The translations under genes and the position numbers were made by a program. Under the pieces are notes generated by a model that did not search any database, was not told the DNA's origin, and was given only the letters and a program-made list of their open reading frames with translations. Positions 16,257 to 25,178 of a stretch of 64,000 nt of DNA are shown here, one piece after another. Position 1 is the first letter of the stretch. Every line of letters begins with the position of its first letter. Origin of the DNA: a virus. The stretch covers positions 1 through 64,000 of IMG/VR virus record IMGVR_UViG_3300021090_000010; one strand, given 5' to 3'.

Positions 16257-17867
16257 ATGAAGAACGCTTTCGATAGAAGTAGACAGCTCCACATTAACGA
16301 AATTGTGAAGTGTGGAAAAGACCCAATTCACTTCATTGAGAATTACTGCAAGGTTCAACACCCGACTAGGGGAACTGTCCCTTTCAAGCTTTACGATTTC
16401 CAGAAAGATTGCATCGAACAGTTCATTGAACACCGATTCAACATCATTCTGAAATCTAGGCAGCTGGGAATTTCGACCATATCAGCCGCTTACGCTGTTT
16501 GGTTGGCTCTGTTCTATCGAGATAAGAACATCCTTGTCATTGCTACCAAGCTCTCGACCGCGGTGAACTTCATCAAGAAGGTCAAAAAGATGATGGAAAG
16601 CCTTCCACCATGGCTTTTGATCAGTTCTTTCGAATCGAACCGTCAAGAAGTTCGGTTCGCCAATGGATCGATCATCCAGGCGTCCACGACTTCATCGAAT
16701 GCCGGTCGCTCTGAGGCCATTTCGCTTCTGATCGTCGACGAAGCTGCATTCATTTCTAACTTCGAAGAATTATGGACTTCGATCTATCCTACCCTTTCTA
16801 CTGGAGGCAATGCGATCATCCTCTCTACTCCGAACGGTGTCGGTGGCCTGTACTACGACCTCTATACGGCCGCCGAAGCCAGAAAAAACGACTTCAATCC
16901 CATCAAGCTATCCTGGGATCTACATCCAGAACGTGACCAAGCGTGGTTCGAAGAACAATCACGTCAACTAGGATCACGCAAGCGAGTGCTCCAAGAACTT
17001 CTATGTCAGTTCATTGGATCGGGAGATACGTTCTTCCAAAACGAAGAGATGCTATGGCTCACTTCTTTGAAGACCGAACCTTCGAAAGATCCTGAAAACA
17101 AGGACTGCTGGGTTTGGAAAGCACCCGTTTCTGGACATCGATATATTATCTCTGCAGACGTTGCTAGAGGAGATGCTAAGGACTTCTCCACATTCCATAT
17201 CATCGATGTAGATGCTGCAGAGGTCGTTGTAGAGTACTGTGGAAAGAGATCACCTGATAAGCTGGCTGAGCTCATTGACGAATGGGGCAGACGTTACTAC
17301 AACGCTCTTTGCTGTCCAGAACAGAATACGTTCGGATACATGACCTGCTCTCATCTCAAGCTCAAGAAGTACCCCAAACTGTACTACATGAAGGCTCCCA
17401 AAGGACGCCTGGATGGATACATTCCATCGGCTGAAGAGATGCCAGGATTTGTGACAGATTTGAATACGAGAAGGATCGCACTCAGTAAGCTCGAAACGAT
17501 CATCAGACGCAAAAAGCTCAGAACGTACTCTAGCCGCCTCATGCAAGAGCTAGATACTTTCATCTGGGAGGGTGAAAAAGCTCGTCCCATGCGAGGAAAA
17601 CATGACGATCTGATCGTATCTTTAGCTATCGGAGTCTACGTCATGGACGCAGTCTACGGTGAGGGTACAGGAGACTTCGTGGCAGATGCTATTCTTTTGG
17701 GTCACATCAGTAAGTCTTCGCGACCTTTGAAAGAACCGGACGGGTTGAAACCTGAGATTCTACAACAGAAGAATAACGAAATTAGAGCACCGATTTTGAC
17801 GTCTGGGTACAGAAAGGTGGACGCTCCGATACCTGGAACGATTGATTTCAATTGGCTCTTCAAGTGA
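16257..17867 (+). CDS. Terminase large subunit (gp17-like)
   Basis: A 536-residue DNA-packaging motor. The ATPase half shows a Q-motif-like FKLYDFQK, a deviant Walker A SRQLGIST (68-75) and Walker B LLIVDEA (157-163) followed by the coupling LSTPNG (189-194). The nuclease half has IISADVARGD (Asp301), CPEQNTFG, and HDDLIVSLAIGV near residue 445, the acidic residues of the RNase H-type headful nuclease. Length is slightly below T4 gp17. It is directly upstream of an HNH endonuclease and the portal module, the usual T4-like order. No intein is present. Confidence 0.92.
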   Translation: MKNAFDRSRQLHINEIVKCGKDPIHFIENYCKVQHPTRGTVPFKLYDFQKDCIEQFIEHRFNIILKSRQLGISTISAAYAVWLALFYRDKNILVIATKLSTAVNFIKKVKKMMESLPPWLLISSFESNRQEVRFANGSIIQASTTSSNAGRSEAISLLIVDEAAFISNFEELWTSIYPTLSTGGNAIILSTPNGVGGLYYDLYTAAEARKNDFNPIKLSWDLHPERDQAWFEEQSRQLGSRKRVLQELLCQFIGSGDTFFQNEEMLWLTSLKTEPSKDPENKDCWVWKAPVSGHRYIISADVARGDAKDFSTFHIIDVDAAEVVVEYCGKRSPDKLAELIDEWGRRYYNALCCPEQNTFGYMTCSHLKLKKYPKLYYMKAPKGRLDGYIPSAEEMPGFVTDLNTRRIALSKLETIIRRKKLRTYSSRLMQELDTFIWEGEKARPMRGKHDDLIVSLAIGVYVMDAVYGEGTGDFVADAILLGHISKSSRPLKEPDGLKPEILQQKNNEIRAPILTSGYRKVDAPIPGTIDFNWLFK

Positions 17868-17877
17868 TGGCATCAAA

Positions 17878-17883
17878 TATTTA
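17878..17883 (+). promoter_or_regulatory. TATTTA motif, candidate late promoter
   Basis: TATTTA ends 5 nt before the GTG start of the HNH endonuclease at 17889. There is no Shine-Dalgarno sequence. Confidence 0.4.
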
Positions 17884-17888
17884 AGCTG

Positions 17889-18365
17889 GTGAGAAAACCA
17901 CATTCTGAAGAAACTCGTCGAAAACTTAGTGAAGCAGCAAAGAGAAGATCGACTCCTGAATATTGCCAAATGATGAGTGATGTTCTTAGGGGTAGAAAAA
18001 AATCTGAAGCGCATCGAAAGAACATCGGAATTGGAGCTAGGAAACGTAAGCGACCTGTACGTCGTCGCACTGCACGTAGTGCTGTCGATCGGCGGATTGG
18101 TGATTCAAAGGGCGGAGCCTCTCGTAGAGGTCTAGAATGGAACCTTTCCCAAACTGAGGCTCGAAATTTGGTCATTGGACCGTGTCACTATTGCGGTCTT
18201 TCGTCCAATGTTGATAATAACAGAGGGTATCTCTCTGGCAATTGCGTCTCATGTTGCGCAATGTGCAACAAAGGTAAATCTGCCTATGTCGTAGAGAAGT
18301 TCCTCGACTGGGTAGAGCGTGTTTATAGACACCAAGAAAAAGCCACGCTGCTATCTAATACATAA
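17889..18365 (+). CDS. HNH homing endonuclease
   Basis: A 158-residue protein starting at GTG. The N-terminus has a NUMOD3-like element (HSEETRRKLSEAAKRR) and a second similar segment (KKSEAHRKNIGIGARK). The C-terminal half is a Cys-rich HNH domain: GPCHYCGLSSN, then CVSCCAMCNKGK and YVVEKFLDW. It is inserted between terminase and the next head gene, a common site for free-standing homing endonucleases. Only a very short 5' leader is possible. Confidence 0.7.
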   Translation: MRKPHSEETRRKLSEAAKRRSTPEYCQMMSDVLRGRKKSEAHRKNIGIGARKRKRPVRRRTARSAVDRRIGDSKGGASRRGLEWNLSQTEARNLVIGPCHYCGLSSNVDNNRGYLSGNCVSCCAMCNKGKSAYVVEKFLDWVERVYRHQEKATLLSNT

Positions 18366-18385
18366 TCTATAGAGCTATACCACAA

Positions 18386-18976
18386 ATGACGGATCAGAAG
18401 ACGATCGATTCTTTAAAACACTTGATCAGAAAGCAGATAGCCGAGGCCAGTGAAGGTGTCGAATCTCCAAAGAGCATGCACGAAATGGGTGTTGCGCTTG
18501 GAAAAGCCGCTTCTGCCAGTCTGAAAGCACTCGAAGGTTTGAAGCAAAAAGCTCAGATGCCTTCCAGAAAAGCTTCCGCTGCCATTTCCATGCATCTAAA
18601 TGCACTGGAAGGGCTTTTCAACGACATGTGGCAGTCTCCTCTAAGCTATCTTGATAGCACTCCAGAAGAGGTCGTAGCGAATCGTAGGGCGGACCTAGAT
18701 GGTCGTGGTCCTCCTTCGTCGAAGCCATCTTCGGGTGGTCATGATTCTGCATTGATCGACCACACGGTGCAGGAAACTGCTGAGCAGGCTGCAAAGAACA
18801 CTGGAACTGAGAGAGTTCTTTCGGATCCTACACACTGTCCAGTTTGCGGTTGCAATTATGATAAAAAAGTTAGTTTGTGCCCTATGTGTGCTAAAGCAAA
18901 GGGTGAACCAAAAATGATGGTGACCACAGAGAGCACTGAAATGTGGGCAAACAAGCTTCGTTCTTCGAAATCATAA
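18386..18976 (+). CDS. Zinc-ribbon protein with N-terminal targeting-like helix
   Basis: A 196-residue protein. The first 20 residues (TIDSLKHLIRKQIAEASEG) match the recurrent basic/hydrophobic helix of this window, ending in a potential prohead-protease site (IAE/A). The middle is helical and Ala/Lys-rich. Residues about 150-172 form a zinc ribbon (HCPVCGCNY, then LCPMCAKA). It lies between terminase and portal and is followed by a terminator. A head-associated or internal protein is the preferred inference. Confidence 0.55.
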   Translation: MTDQKTIDSLKHLIRKQIAEASEGVESPKSMHEMGVALGKAASASLKALEGLKQKAQMPSRKASAAISMHLNALEGLFNDMWQSPLSYLDSTPEEVVANRRADLDGRGPPSSKPSSGGHDSALIDHTVQETAEQAAKNTGTERVLSDPTHCPVCGCNYDKKVSLCPMCAKAKGEPKMMVTTESTEMWANKLRSSKS

Positions 18977-19000
18977 ACTAAAGAGCTTTCTCACCCAGAT

Positions 19001-19035
19001 AACGCGATCCTTTCTTGTTGATGGGGTCGCGTTTT
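19001..19035 (+). terminator. Rho-independent terminator
   Basis: AACGCGATCC (19001-19010) pairs with GGGTCGCGTT (19024-19033), a 10-bp stem with one G-U pair, followed by TTTT and a T-rich run. It separates the zinc-ribbon gene from the portal transcript. Confidence 0.75.
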
Positions 19036-19040
19036 ACTTA
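19035..19040 (+). promoter_or_regulatory. TACTTA motif upstream of portal
   Basis: TACTTA follows immediately after the terminator stem and lies 34 nt before the portal ATG at 19075. GTAAGAAG near the start can act as ribosome site. Confidence 0.4.
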
Positions 19041-19074
19041 TTTTAATCTGTAGAGAAAGTTTGTAAGAAGAAAA

Positions 19075-22000
19075 ATGGCCCAAGATAAGGAAAATGTCTT
19101 CCAGAGACTCACAAGATTGTTTCGGAGCGGACCTGTGGTCAGAAAGAAGATCGTATCGGTGGACACCTCGATCGCTGTTCCGGGTAGGGGTAAGTCCTCT
19201 GCTGCTCGGATCTTCCAGCGTTCTGTCACTCCGACGTACAACCAGATCACGAACAATACGTTCTCTATTCAAGAGAGATTGTCGAGGTATCAGGACTATT
19301 GCGAAATGGAAATGTGCCTATCATATCATACACTTATAGCATCTCCAGAATACGAAGATGGGTTCGTAGAAATCGGAAAGCTTGCTGAGGAGTGTGAGAA
19401 AAATCCTGATAAAACGTTCATCGTCTATGCTTATAACCATGAGAAAGGCCATATCGTTCCAACACTTGGAAAACAGGCTCGAAAAACTACGACAGATAAA
19501 TCGTGGAAAGTTACGTTCGACGATGGACAGGAAATCATCGGATCTTTCGAACATCGTTTGATGTTACGGGACGGAACCTATTGTAAGCTCGGAGAACTGA
19601 AGACTGGGATGGCCATGATGCCGTTCTATCGAAGAGACTTGTATGCTAGGAAAGAAGAAGCAGAAACAACTGGATATCGTTGGGTGTACACGATGTCTGA
19701 CAGAGGTTACAACGGATGGCAATCTGAACACAATCTCGTAGCTGAGTTTGTCGCCGGCCGGGAAGTTGCAGAAACAGAAGTTGTTCATCACATCAACTTC
19801 AAGAAATCTGATAACACTCCTAGTAATCTTCTCATCATGGATGATGCAGAGCATCGTGCCTATCATGCTCGTATCGTCAATGGAAAAAAGTGGGCCCCTG
19901 AAAACCAAGAATGGATCGATAAGTTCAAAAAGAACCATTCTGAGTTCATGAAAAACCACAATCCTGTCAAGCGTCATGACATCACTTTTGGAAGAATTCT
20001 CGAAACATGCGAGCGTGTTGGTTTCAACATCAACAAACTACAGGAAGCTCTTGATGCTCATCTAAGTGTAATTGGAAATAGATTGGAAGAAAAAGGGTTC
20101 AAGAATTTTTCTACTTTCGCCAAAGCGTATTCTCCCGGTTGGAGAAATGGTGGGTGGGATAACCAGGCAGAAAGCAATCCGAAATTCGATAAGAGCATCA
20201 CATTCGAAACAGTTTGTGCAGCTTACGAAAAGGGAATGAACCTCAAACAACTCGCTGCGAAGATGGGGTATTCGAGGTGTAAGGTCGAAAAACGCATCCA
20301 GCTCAGAGGATACAAGAACTACAAAGAGTTTACCGCTACCTACGAGAACATGAAGGTCGTTTCAGTCGAATACTATGGAGAAATCGATCTATACGATCTA
20401 ACAGTTGACGGTTACAAGAATTTCGCGACGTCAACTGTAATTTCTCACAACACTCCTGAATTAAATGCATGCTTGAACCTGTACGCAGATGAAACATGTT
20501 CCAGTGATGAGAAGGGTAGAGTTCTTCACATCTATTCTACGAACAGTAAGATTAGAAGTGTCCTCGAAGATCTCTTCTACAACAACTTGAACATTGAATT
20601 CAACCTCCGACCGTGGGTTAGAAACCTCTGCAAGTACGGTGATGCATTTCTTCTCAATGACGTCGATCCAGAATTAGGGGTTGTGAATGCTGTTCCGATT
20701 CCTGTTAATCATATCGAAAGGGTCGAGAATTACGATCCAAATGATCCGTTCGCTATCAAATTTCGATGGGTAGACAAGAACAAAGAATTGGATAACTGGG
20801 AAGTCACGCACATGCGCCTTCTCGGTAACGACATGTTCCTTCCTTACGGATCATCTGTCGTCGAAGGTGCGAGACGCATTTGGCGTCAGTTGATTCTCAT
20901 CGAAGATGCAATGCTTACGTACCGGATTACTCGTTCTCCTGAACGAAGAGTCTTCTACATCGATATTGGAGCTATCCCACCCGACGAGGTTGGTCACTAT
21001 ATGGAGCAGGTGAAGACCACCCTTCGTGGAGCTCTTGTGTCCGATCAAGCTTCAGGACGAACAGACCAAAGATACTCACCCCTCTCAATTGAGGAAGACT
21101 ACTTCCTTCCAGTTAGAGGAACGGAGTCCGGAACTAGAATCGACACTCTTAAGGGTGGAGAAAACGTTGGAACAGTTAACGATGTCGAATACATTCAGAA
21201 GAAGTTGTTCGCCGCATTGCAGGTTCCAAAGGCGTACCTTGGGTTCGAAGAAGCTCTAGGAAGCAAAGCTTCTCTGGCGCAGATCGATGTTCGCTTTAGT
21301 CGCACGATTTCTATGATTCAAAGGACAATCATCTCAGAATTGAACAAGTTGGCCATGGTCCATCTTGCAGTAGCAGGATACTCTGATCAGGATCTAGTAA
21401 ACTTTAGCCTGCGCTTGTCGAATCCCTCATCTGTTGCTCAGCAGCAGAAACTTGAGCTCATTCGTTCTAAGTTCGAAATCATGGGAACGTCTCCTGAAGG
21501 TCTCCTTTCAAGGGATTGGCTCCGTTTGAATGTCATGGGAATGACTCCAGAAGAGATTGTCCAGGTCGAAAAGGAGATTCTTGATGATGCTCAGGGTGCT
21601 GCCGCCCGCGAAGCTGCTTCTCTTGGCGGTGGTGGAGAAACGGACGAAGGCATGGATCTTGGTGGCGAAGATCTGTCCGGTGGAACTCCCGATATGGGAG
21701 GGGCCCCTAGCGGGTCCCCATCGCTCGCAGGATCAGAAGTTGTCACGGCGGGTGAATATCGGGGTAACGACCTTGTTCTTGCGCACGACGACCCGAGTGA
21801 TACTACGGATGCACCAATTCGATTGTCTATGAAGGATGACGACTCCCCTGTCAAGGTGCAGACCCACCTGGATAGGCTTCTATATAACAAAAAGCGCCGA
21901 CGACACGATGGTTCTACTACGCATGGGATGCCGGACCTGTCTCGTATGACTGGAAATGACACTCCTGAAATGAAGGATCCGACCGATTCGTCATTCATGA

Positions 22001-22233
22001 AATCATTCTCTAAATTGGGAGCTGTCTCTGAAACTAAAGAATACGCTCTTCATATCGATCCATTCTTGAATGGTGACGATCCTGGTTTGTCGCAGGATCT
22101 TCGTCATGCTCTCGAGAGAATGAAGGCAAAGCTCGAATCTAAGAAGGTTACAAACGCTACAGTACTTAGCGAAAATGCTGAAGAGATCGACTTGGATGAT
22201 TTTGATGATACTGACATCGTAGAAAAAGCATGA
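19075..22233 (+). CDS. Portal protein (gp20-like) interrupted by an intein
   Basis: The 1052-residue precursor consists of an N-extein (1-80), an intein (81-459) and a C-extein (460-1052), leaving a spliced protein of 673 residues. The extein join brings CEMEM next to TPELNACLNLYADET, the conserved portal motif M-E-x-x-P-E-x-x-x-x-L-x-x-Y-A-D-E. Later portal-like segments include RRIWRQLILIEDAMLTYRI and GSKASLAQIDVRFSRTI. The C-terminal 200 residues are acidic, Gly-rich and probably disordered. The portal forms the dodecameric head vertex and packaging channel. Splicing is presumably required for a functional portal. Confidence 0.88.
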   Translation: MAQDKENVFQRLTRLFRSGPVVRKKIVSVDTSIAVPGRGKSSAARIFQRSVTPTYNQITNNTFSIQERLSRYQDYCEMEMCLSYHTLIASPEYEDGFVEIGKLAEECEKNPDKTFIVYAYNHEKGHIVPTLGKQARKTTTDKSWKVTFDDGQEIIGSFEHRLMLRDGTYCKLGELKTGMAMMPFYRRDLYARKEEAETTGYRWVYTMSDRGYNGWQSEHNLVAEFVAGREVAETEVVHHINFKKSDNTPSNLLIMDDAEHRAYHARIVNGKKWAPENQEWIDKFKKNHSEFMKNHNPVKRHDITFGRILETCERVGFNINKLQEALDAHLSVIGNRLEEKGFKNFSTFAKAYSPGWRNGGWDNQAESNPKFDKSITFETVCAAYEKGMNLKQLAAKMGYSRCKVEKRIQLRGYKNYKEFTATYENMKVVSVEYYGEIDLYDLTVDGYKNFATSTVISHNTPELNACLNLYADETCSSDEKGRVLHIYSTNSKIRSVLEDLFYNNLNIEFNLRPWVRNLCKYGDAFLLNDVDPELGVVNAVPIPVNHIERVENYDPNDPFAIKFRWVDKNKELDNWEVTHMRLLGNDMFLPYGSSVVEGARRIWRQLILIEDAMLTYRITRSPERRVFYIDIGAIPPDEVGHYMEQVKTTLRGALVSDQASGRTDQRYSPLSIEEDYFLPVRGTESGTRIDTLKGGENVGTVNDVEYIQKKLFAALQVPKAYLGFEEALGSKASLAQIDVRFSRTISMIQRTIISELNKLAMVHLAVAGYSDQDLVNFSLRLSNPSSVAQQQKLELIRSKFEIMGTSPEGLLSRDWLRLNVMGMTPEEIVQVEKEILDDAQGAAAREAASLGGGGETDEGMDLGGEDLSGGTPDMGGAPSGSPSLAGSEVVTAGEYRGNDLVLAHDDPSDTTDAPIRLSMKDDDSPVKVQTHLDRLLYNKKRRRHDGSTTHGMPDLSRMTGNDTPEMKDPTDSSFMKSFSKLGAVSETKEYALHIDPFLNGDDPGLSQDLRHALERMKAKLESKKVTNATVLSENAEEIDLDDFDDTDIVEKA
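19315..20451 (+). mobile_element. Intein with HNH homing endonuclease domain
   Basis: This in-frame insertion of 379 codons in the portal starts with Cys81 (CLSYHTLIAS, block A). Block B is GSFEHRLMLRDG. The end is YDLTVDGYKNFATSTVISHN with the His-Asn pair, followed by Thr as +1 nucleophile. The middle carries an HNH nuclease (EVVHHINFKKSDNTPSNLL, then EHRAYHARI) and a helix-turn-helix-like segment (LKQLAAKMGYSRCKVEKRI). All splicing residues look intact, so it is probably active in splicing and mobility. Confidence 0.88.
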
Positions 22234-22257
22234 GAAGTACATTCGAGTGTTCTGAAC

Positions 22258-22263
22258 TATTTA
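22258..22263 (+). promoter_or_regulatory. TATTTA motif upstream of head-assembly gene
   Basis: TATTTA lies 34 nt before the ATG at 22298. AGAAGGA in between provides a ribosome site. Confidence 0.4.
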
Positions 22264-22297
22264 TCTGACGTAGATCTACAGAAGGAAATTGGCACGA

Positions 22298-23176
22298 ATG
22301 TCAAAATCTCATTCAAAAAAGAGAAACAGCGCCCTAGTTTATGAATTCCTCGTGCGGTGGATGTCCACAGCTCTCGTTGAAGGACGAGATTCAGAGGCGA
22401 AGGTAGCTTTAGGAATCATCAAGAAACACTATCGTCCTGGTACGGAACTCTACAAAGAGTACCGTTTGGCCGAATCTTTAGTGAAAGCGACGGTGAGCTC
22501 GTCAGGTACAGCCGCATCGATCTTGTCAGAGGCTAAACGCGCTGCGCGAGCCCACGATATGAAAAGACTGAATGAAGAGAAATTCAGACTAATCACGGAA
22601 ATTCACTCTACGGTCAAAGATCCTCTGTTCTGGGATCGTCCAGTGCCTCTTTATAAAACCATAGCGACAGTCCAGACGTTGATCAATGATTGGCGGAAGG
22701 ATCCTCGTGATATCGATTTGATTCGCTTAGCCGAATACGAAGATCAGATCGTGACTTGGTTGCAGGAAAGAAAAGATTCTCCTAAGAAGCTCGAAGAGAT
22801 GAAGGGAAATGCAGGAGAAGATCGACTCATTCTTCGAATCATGTCTCGTAAACTTGAGGAAAAGTACGGAAATTCTCTGACAGCTCTGCAACGCACAATA
22901 ATGAAAGAATACATTCTCATGGGAGGAAAAGACAGCGCATGTCCCCAATTCCTTCCGATCGTCGAACAGATGACAAAGGGACTGCTGGAACGAATTGACG
23001 TATACATTCGAGACAGGTCGTCCCAAGACTACGAGGTCAAGAAATTGATCAGTCTTAAGGAGACCATCATTGATGGATCTCTCTTGGGAATCTCTGCAAT
23101 GGGAACGAACGAGAATTGGTTCGTAGATCTGATGGATTGCGCTAAACTGCATGATGAACTTGGAAGCGAGGAGTGA
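22298..23176 (+). CDS. Head morphogenesis protein between portal and protease
   Basis: A 292-residue, highly helical and charged protein (MSKSHSKKRNSALVYEFLVR). A TTG three codons upstream is a less likely start. In T4 the same interval holds the small prohead core genes 67 and 68, so a core or scaffold role is plausible from position only. No enzyme motif is visible. The coding end overlaps the start of the prohead protease gene. Confidence 0.55.
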   Translation: MSKSHSKKRNSALVYEFLVRWMSTALVEGRDSEAKVALGIIKKHYRPGTELYKEYRLAESLVKATVSSSGTAASILSEAKRAARAHDMKRLNEEKFRLITEIHSTVKDPLFWDRPVPLYKTIATVQTLINDWRKDPRDIDLIRLAEYEDQIVTWLQERKDSPKKLEEMKGNAGEDRLILRIMSRKLEEKYGNSLTALQRTIMKEYILMGGKDSACPQFLPIVEQMTKGLLERIDVYIRDRSSQDYEVKKLISLKETIIDGSLLGISAMGTNENWFVDLMDCAKLHDELGSEE

Positions 23177-23781
23177 TGCGTAACCTACTGACAGAATGGA
23201 CTGCCCTGGATTACGATCCCCAGCAGATTAAAGAAGCGAAGGAAGCAGGAGCGAAGATCCGTCTCAGCGGCATCATTCAACGTGCCGATTCTCTGAACCA
23301 GAATGGACGAGTTTATCCTCGGGAAATTCTCGGACGAGAGATTCGCAACTACCAGAAATTCATCGCTGAAAGTCGAGCGACCGGAGAGCTTGATCATCCC
23401 GATAGTTCAATCATCAATCTGAAGAATGTTTCTCATATCATGCGAGAAGTTCGCATGGAAGGAGACGACGTTTTTGGAGTGCTTGAACTGCTAAACACTC
23501 CGAGCGGCAAGATTGCGCAAGAGCTGGTTGAAGGAGGCGTCAAGCTTGGAATCTCTTCAAGAGGAGTTGGTTCTACTAAGAAGGAAGGAGATTACAACGT
23601 GGTCGGAGACGATTTTGTTTTGATCACCTTTGATCTCGTGCAAGAACCTTCCACGGCGCAAGCTTTCCTCTACACCGAAGGACGCAAGATCGAAGATTCA
23701 GACCTGCGTAAGGTTCTTCGAAAGTCTGATCGAATTGATCGTATATTGAACGATATCACCTCTAGACGAGGAGACAAGTAA
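23176..23781 (+). CDS. Prohead core protease (gp21-like)
   Basis: A 201-residue serine protease of the T4 gp21 family. Landmarks are RLSGIIQRADSLNQNGRVYP, ELDHPD (catalytic His74), LGISSRGVGS (catalytic Ser about 127/128) and VQEPSTAQAF. A GTG one codon upstream is an alternative start. The family cleaves capsid, core and internal proteins after (L/I)-x-Glu during head maturation. That specificity matters for the helix-tagged proteins elsewhere in the window. It overlaps the preceding head gene by 1 nt and is followed by a possible decoration protein. Confidence 0.88.
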   Translation: MRNLLTEWTALDYDPQQIKEAKEAGAKIRLSGIIQRADSLNQNGRVYPREILGREIRNYQKFIAESRATGELDHPDSSIINLKNVSHIMREVRMEGDDVFGVLELLNTPSGKIAQELVEGGVKLGISSRGVGSTKKEGDYNVVGDDFVLITFDLVQEPSTAQAFLYTEGRKIEDSDLRKVLRKSDRIDRILNDITSRRGDK

Positions 23782-23783
23782 AA

Positions 23784-24188
23784 ATGGCAAATTATACGCC
23801 AGTACCAGGCTGGAACTGGACTGCAGAATACCAATCTTCGGGAATTCCCGTAGTTTCTTCTTCGTTTACTGTTGATACTGTTCCTCGAAGAATTGATTTT
23901 GCCTTCGTAACTCGAGACATAACAATCGACAACTCAGGTCCTAGCACACTTCGTTTGGGTTTCACTCTCAACGGAGTGAATGGTAACGGTGGAGACAACT
24001 ACTTCCTAATAAGGTCTGGTAGTACAGTTACTTTCGATGTTAGGGTCAAATCTGTATTTTTTAGAGCGGATTCGGGAACTGTGAACTACAGCTTTCTTGC
24101 TGGGTGTACCACAATTCCTGAGAAGCAAATGCCTCTTTTGACAGGATCACTCGGCAGCGGAAGCTTGGGTTGGCAAGGGATCGGATGA
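23784..24188 (+). CDS. Small beta-rich virion protein
   Basis: A 134-residue protein (MANYTPVPGWNWTAEYQ) starting two bases after the protease stop. It has many alternating Thr/Val/Phe strands (STLRLGFTLNGVNGNG, TVTFDVRVKSVFF), as in a beta-sandwich or jelly-roll. The Gly/Ser-rich tail runs into the deformylase gene with a 4-nt overlap. Placement among head genes suggests a head decoration or accessory protein, without direct proof. Confidence 0.5.
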   Translation: MANYTPVPGWNWTAEYQSSGIPVVSSSFTVDTVPRRIDFAFVTRDITIDNSGPSTLRLGFTLNGVNGNGGDNYFLIRSGSTVTFDVRVKSVFFRADSGTVNYSFLAGCTTIPEKQMPLLTGSLGSGSLGWQGIG

Positions 24189-24646
24189 TAATTGTGTATC
24201 CGAACGCTATTCTGAATGAGCGCTCGAAGGAAGTCAAAGTCCTAGATTTCGAAGACGAAGAACTTCAAGCGATCATTCAGGTAATGCTCGGAGAGTTGGC
24301 TGAATCTGGAGGGGTTGGCATCGCCGCCCCACAGATCGGCTCTCTACGTAGGATCATAATTGTTGATGAACATGCTGGTACGGCTCTGTCGAAACCATTA
24401 GTCATGTTAAATCCCAGGATCAAAAAAACTAGCAAGAAATTCGAACAGGTTATCGAGGCTTGTTTATCTCTTCCAGGACGTAGATTCAGAGTTCACCGCG
24501 CCAAATCTCTATGGTATTCGTATACTACGTTGACCGGAGATCATAAGATTGCAGTTGCTGACGGGCTCAAGGCCCAAATCATCATGCATGAAGTAGACCA
24601 CTTGGACGGCATCACGATTGCTGACAAAGGAACAGAAGTACTATGA
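24185..24646 (+). CDS. def: Peptide deformylase
   Basis: A 153-residue enzyme that removes the formyl group from N-terminal Met. Motif 1 is GVGIAAPQIG (43-52), motif 2 is EACLS (91-95, Ala in place of the usual Gly) with Cys93, and motif 3 is IIMHEVDHLDG with His135, Glu136 and His139. All metal ligands and the catalytic Glu are present, so it should be active. The ATG overlaps the stop of the upstream gene. Phage deformylases are known from cyanophages; this one is slightly shorter than the bacterial enzyme. Confidence 0.9.
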   Translation: MIIVYPNAILNERSKEVKVLDFEDEELQAIIQVMLGELAESGGVGIAAPQIGSLRRIIIVDEHAGTALSKPLVMLNPRIKKTSKKFEQVIEACLSLPGRRFRVHRAKSLWYSYTTLTGDHKIAVADGLKAQIIMHEVDHLDGITIADKGTEVL

Positions 24647-25119
24647 AAATCAAAAGAGAAGATTTCAAGGCATTGATCAAAGAATGTCTGATTGAAATCC
24701 TGTTAGACGGAAGCACCACCATGACTAACCCGGGTCGTGCCCATCTTCCACAAAAAGAAGCTGTCAGAGAGTCTACAAGAGTTGCACTTCCGTCCAGACA
24801 GCAAGAAGACGATCTCCCTGAGGGAATTCCAACTCCTTTGAAGTCGTTGTTTAGCGATTCTCGACGTCGAGCCGCCGACAAAATGTACCAAGATTCGATC
24901 CAGGCTGAAAAACAGGGAGAAGTTCTCGGAGAAATGGCTTCTACGTGGGATAAGATGACATTCGGAGACACACCGCTTCCTTCTAGGGCAACAGATCCAT
25001 ACTCTCACATCACCCGTACCCAATCTACAGGTCCTATGGAAGTTGGTCAAGATAACGACTACGACGATGGGTTTGACCCATACGAAGCTGTAAAAGCAGC
25101 CTCTCGTTCACGCCGATGA
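24643..25119 (+). CDS. Hydrophilic protein with targeting-like N-terminal helix
   Basis: A 158-residue protein whose ATG overlaps the deformylase stop. The N-terminus MKIKREDFKALIKECLIEIL fits the recurrent helix pattern, with LIE as a possible processing site. The rest is polar, rich in Ser/Pro/Asp/Arg, with no obvious fold (DDGFDPYEAVKAASRSRR at the end). Location in the head operon supports a core or internal head protein. Function is not recognised. Confidence 0.5.
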   Translation: MKIKREDFKALIKECLIEILLDGSTTMTNPGRAHLPQKEAVRESTRVALPSRQQEDDLPEGIPTPLKSLFSDSRRRAADKMYQDSIQAEKQGEVLGEMASTWDKMTFGDTPLPSRATDPYSHITRTQSTGPMEVGQDNDYDDGFDPYEAVKAASRSRR

Positions 25120-25178
25120 GCGACTTGTCGTTACCTTTTGCTAGAACTGCATAATTAACGGATGGGAAGGTTTACCAG

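Noticed and set aside
19075-22233. Reading the portal insertion as a fused unrelated domain
   Set aside because: The Cys start, block B, terminal His-Asn-Thr and the interruption of a conserved portal motif together specify an intein.
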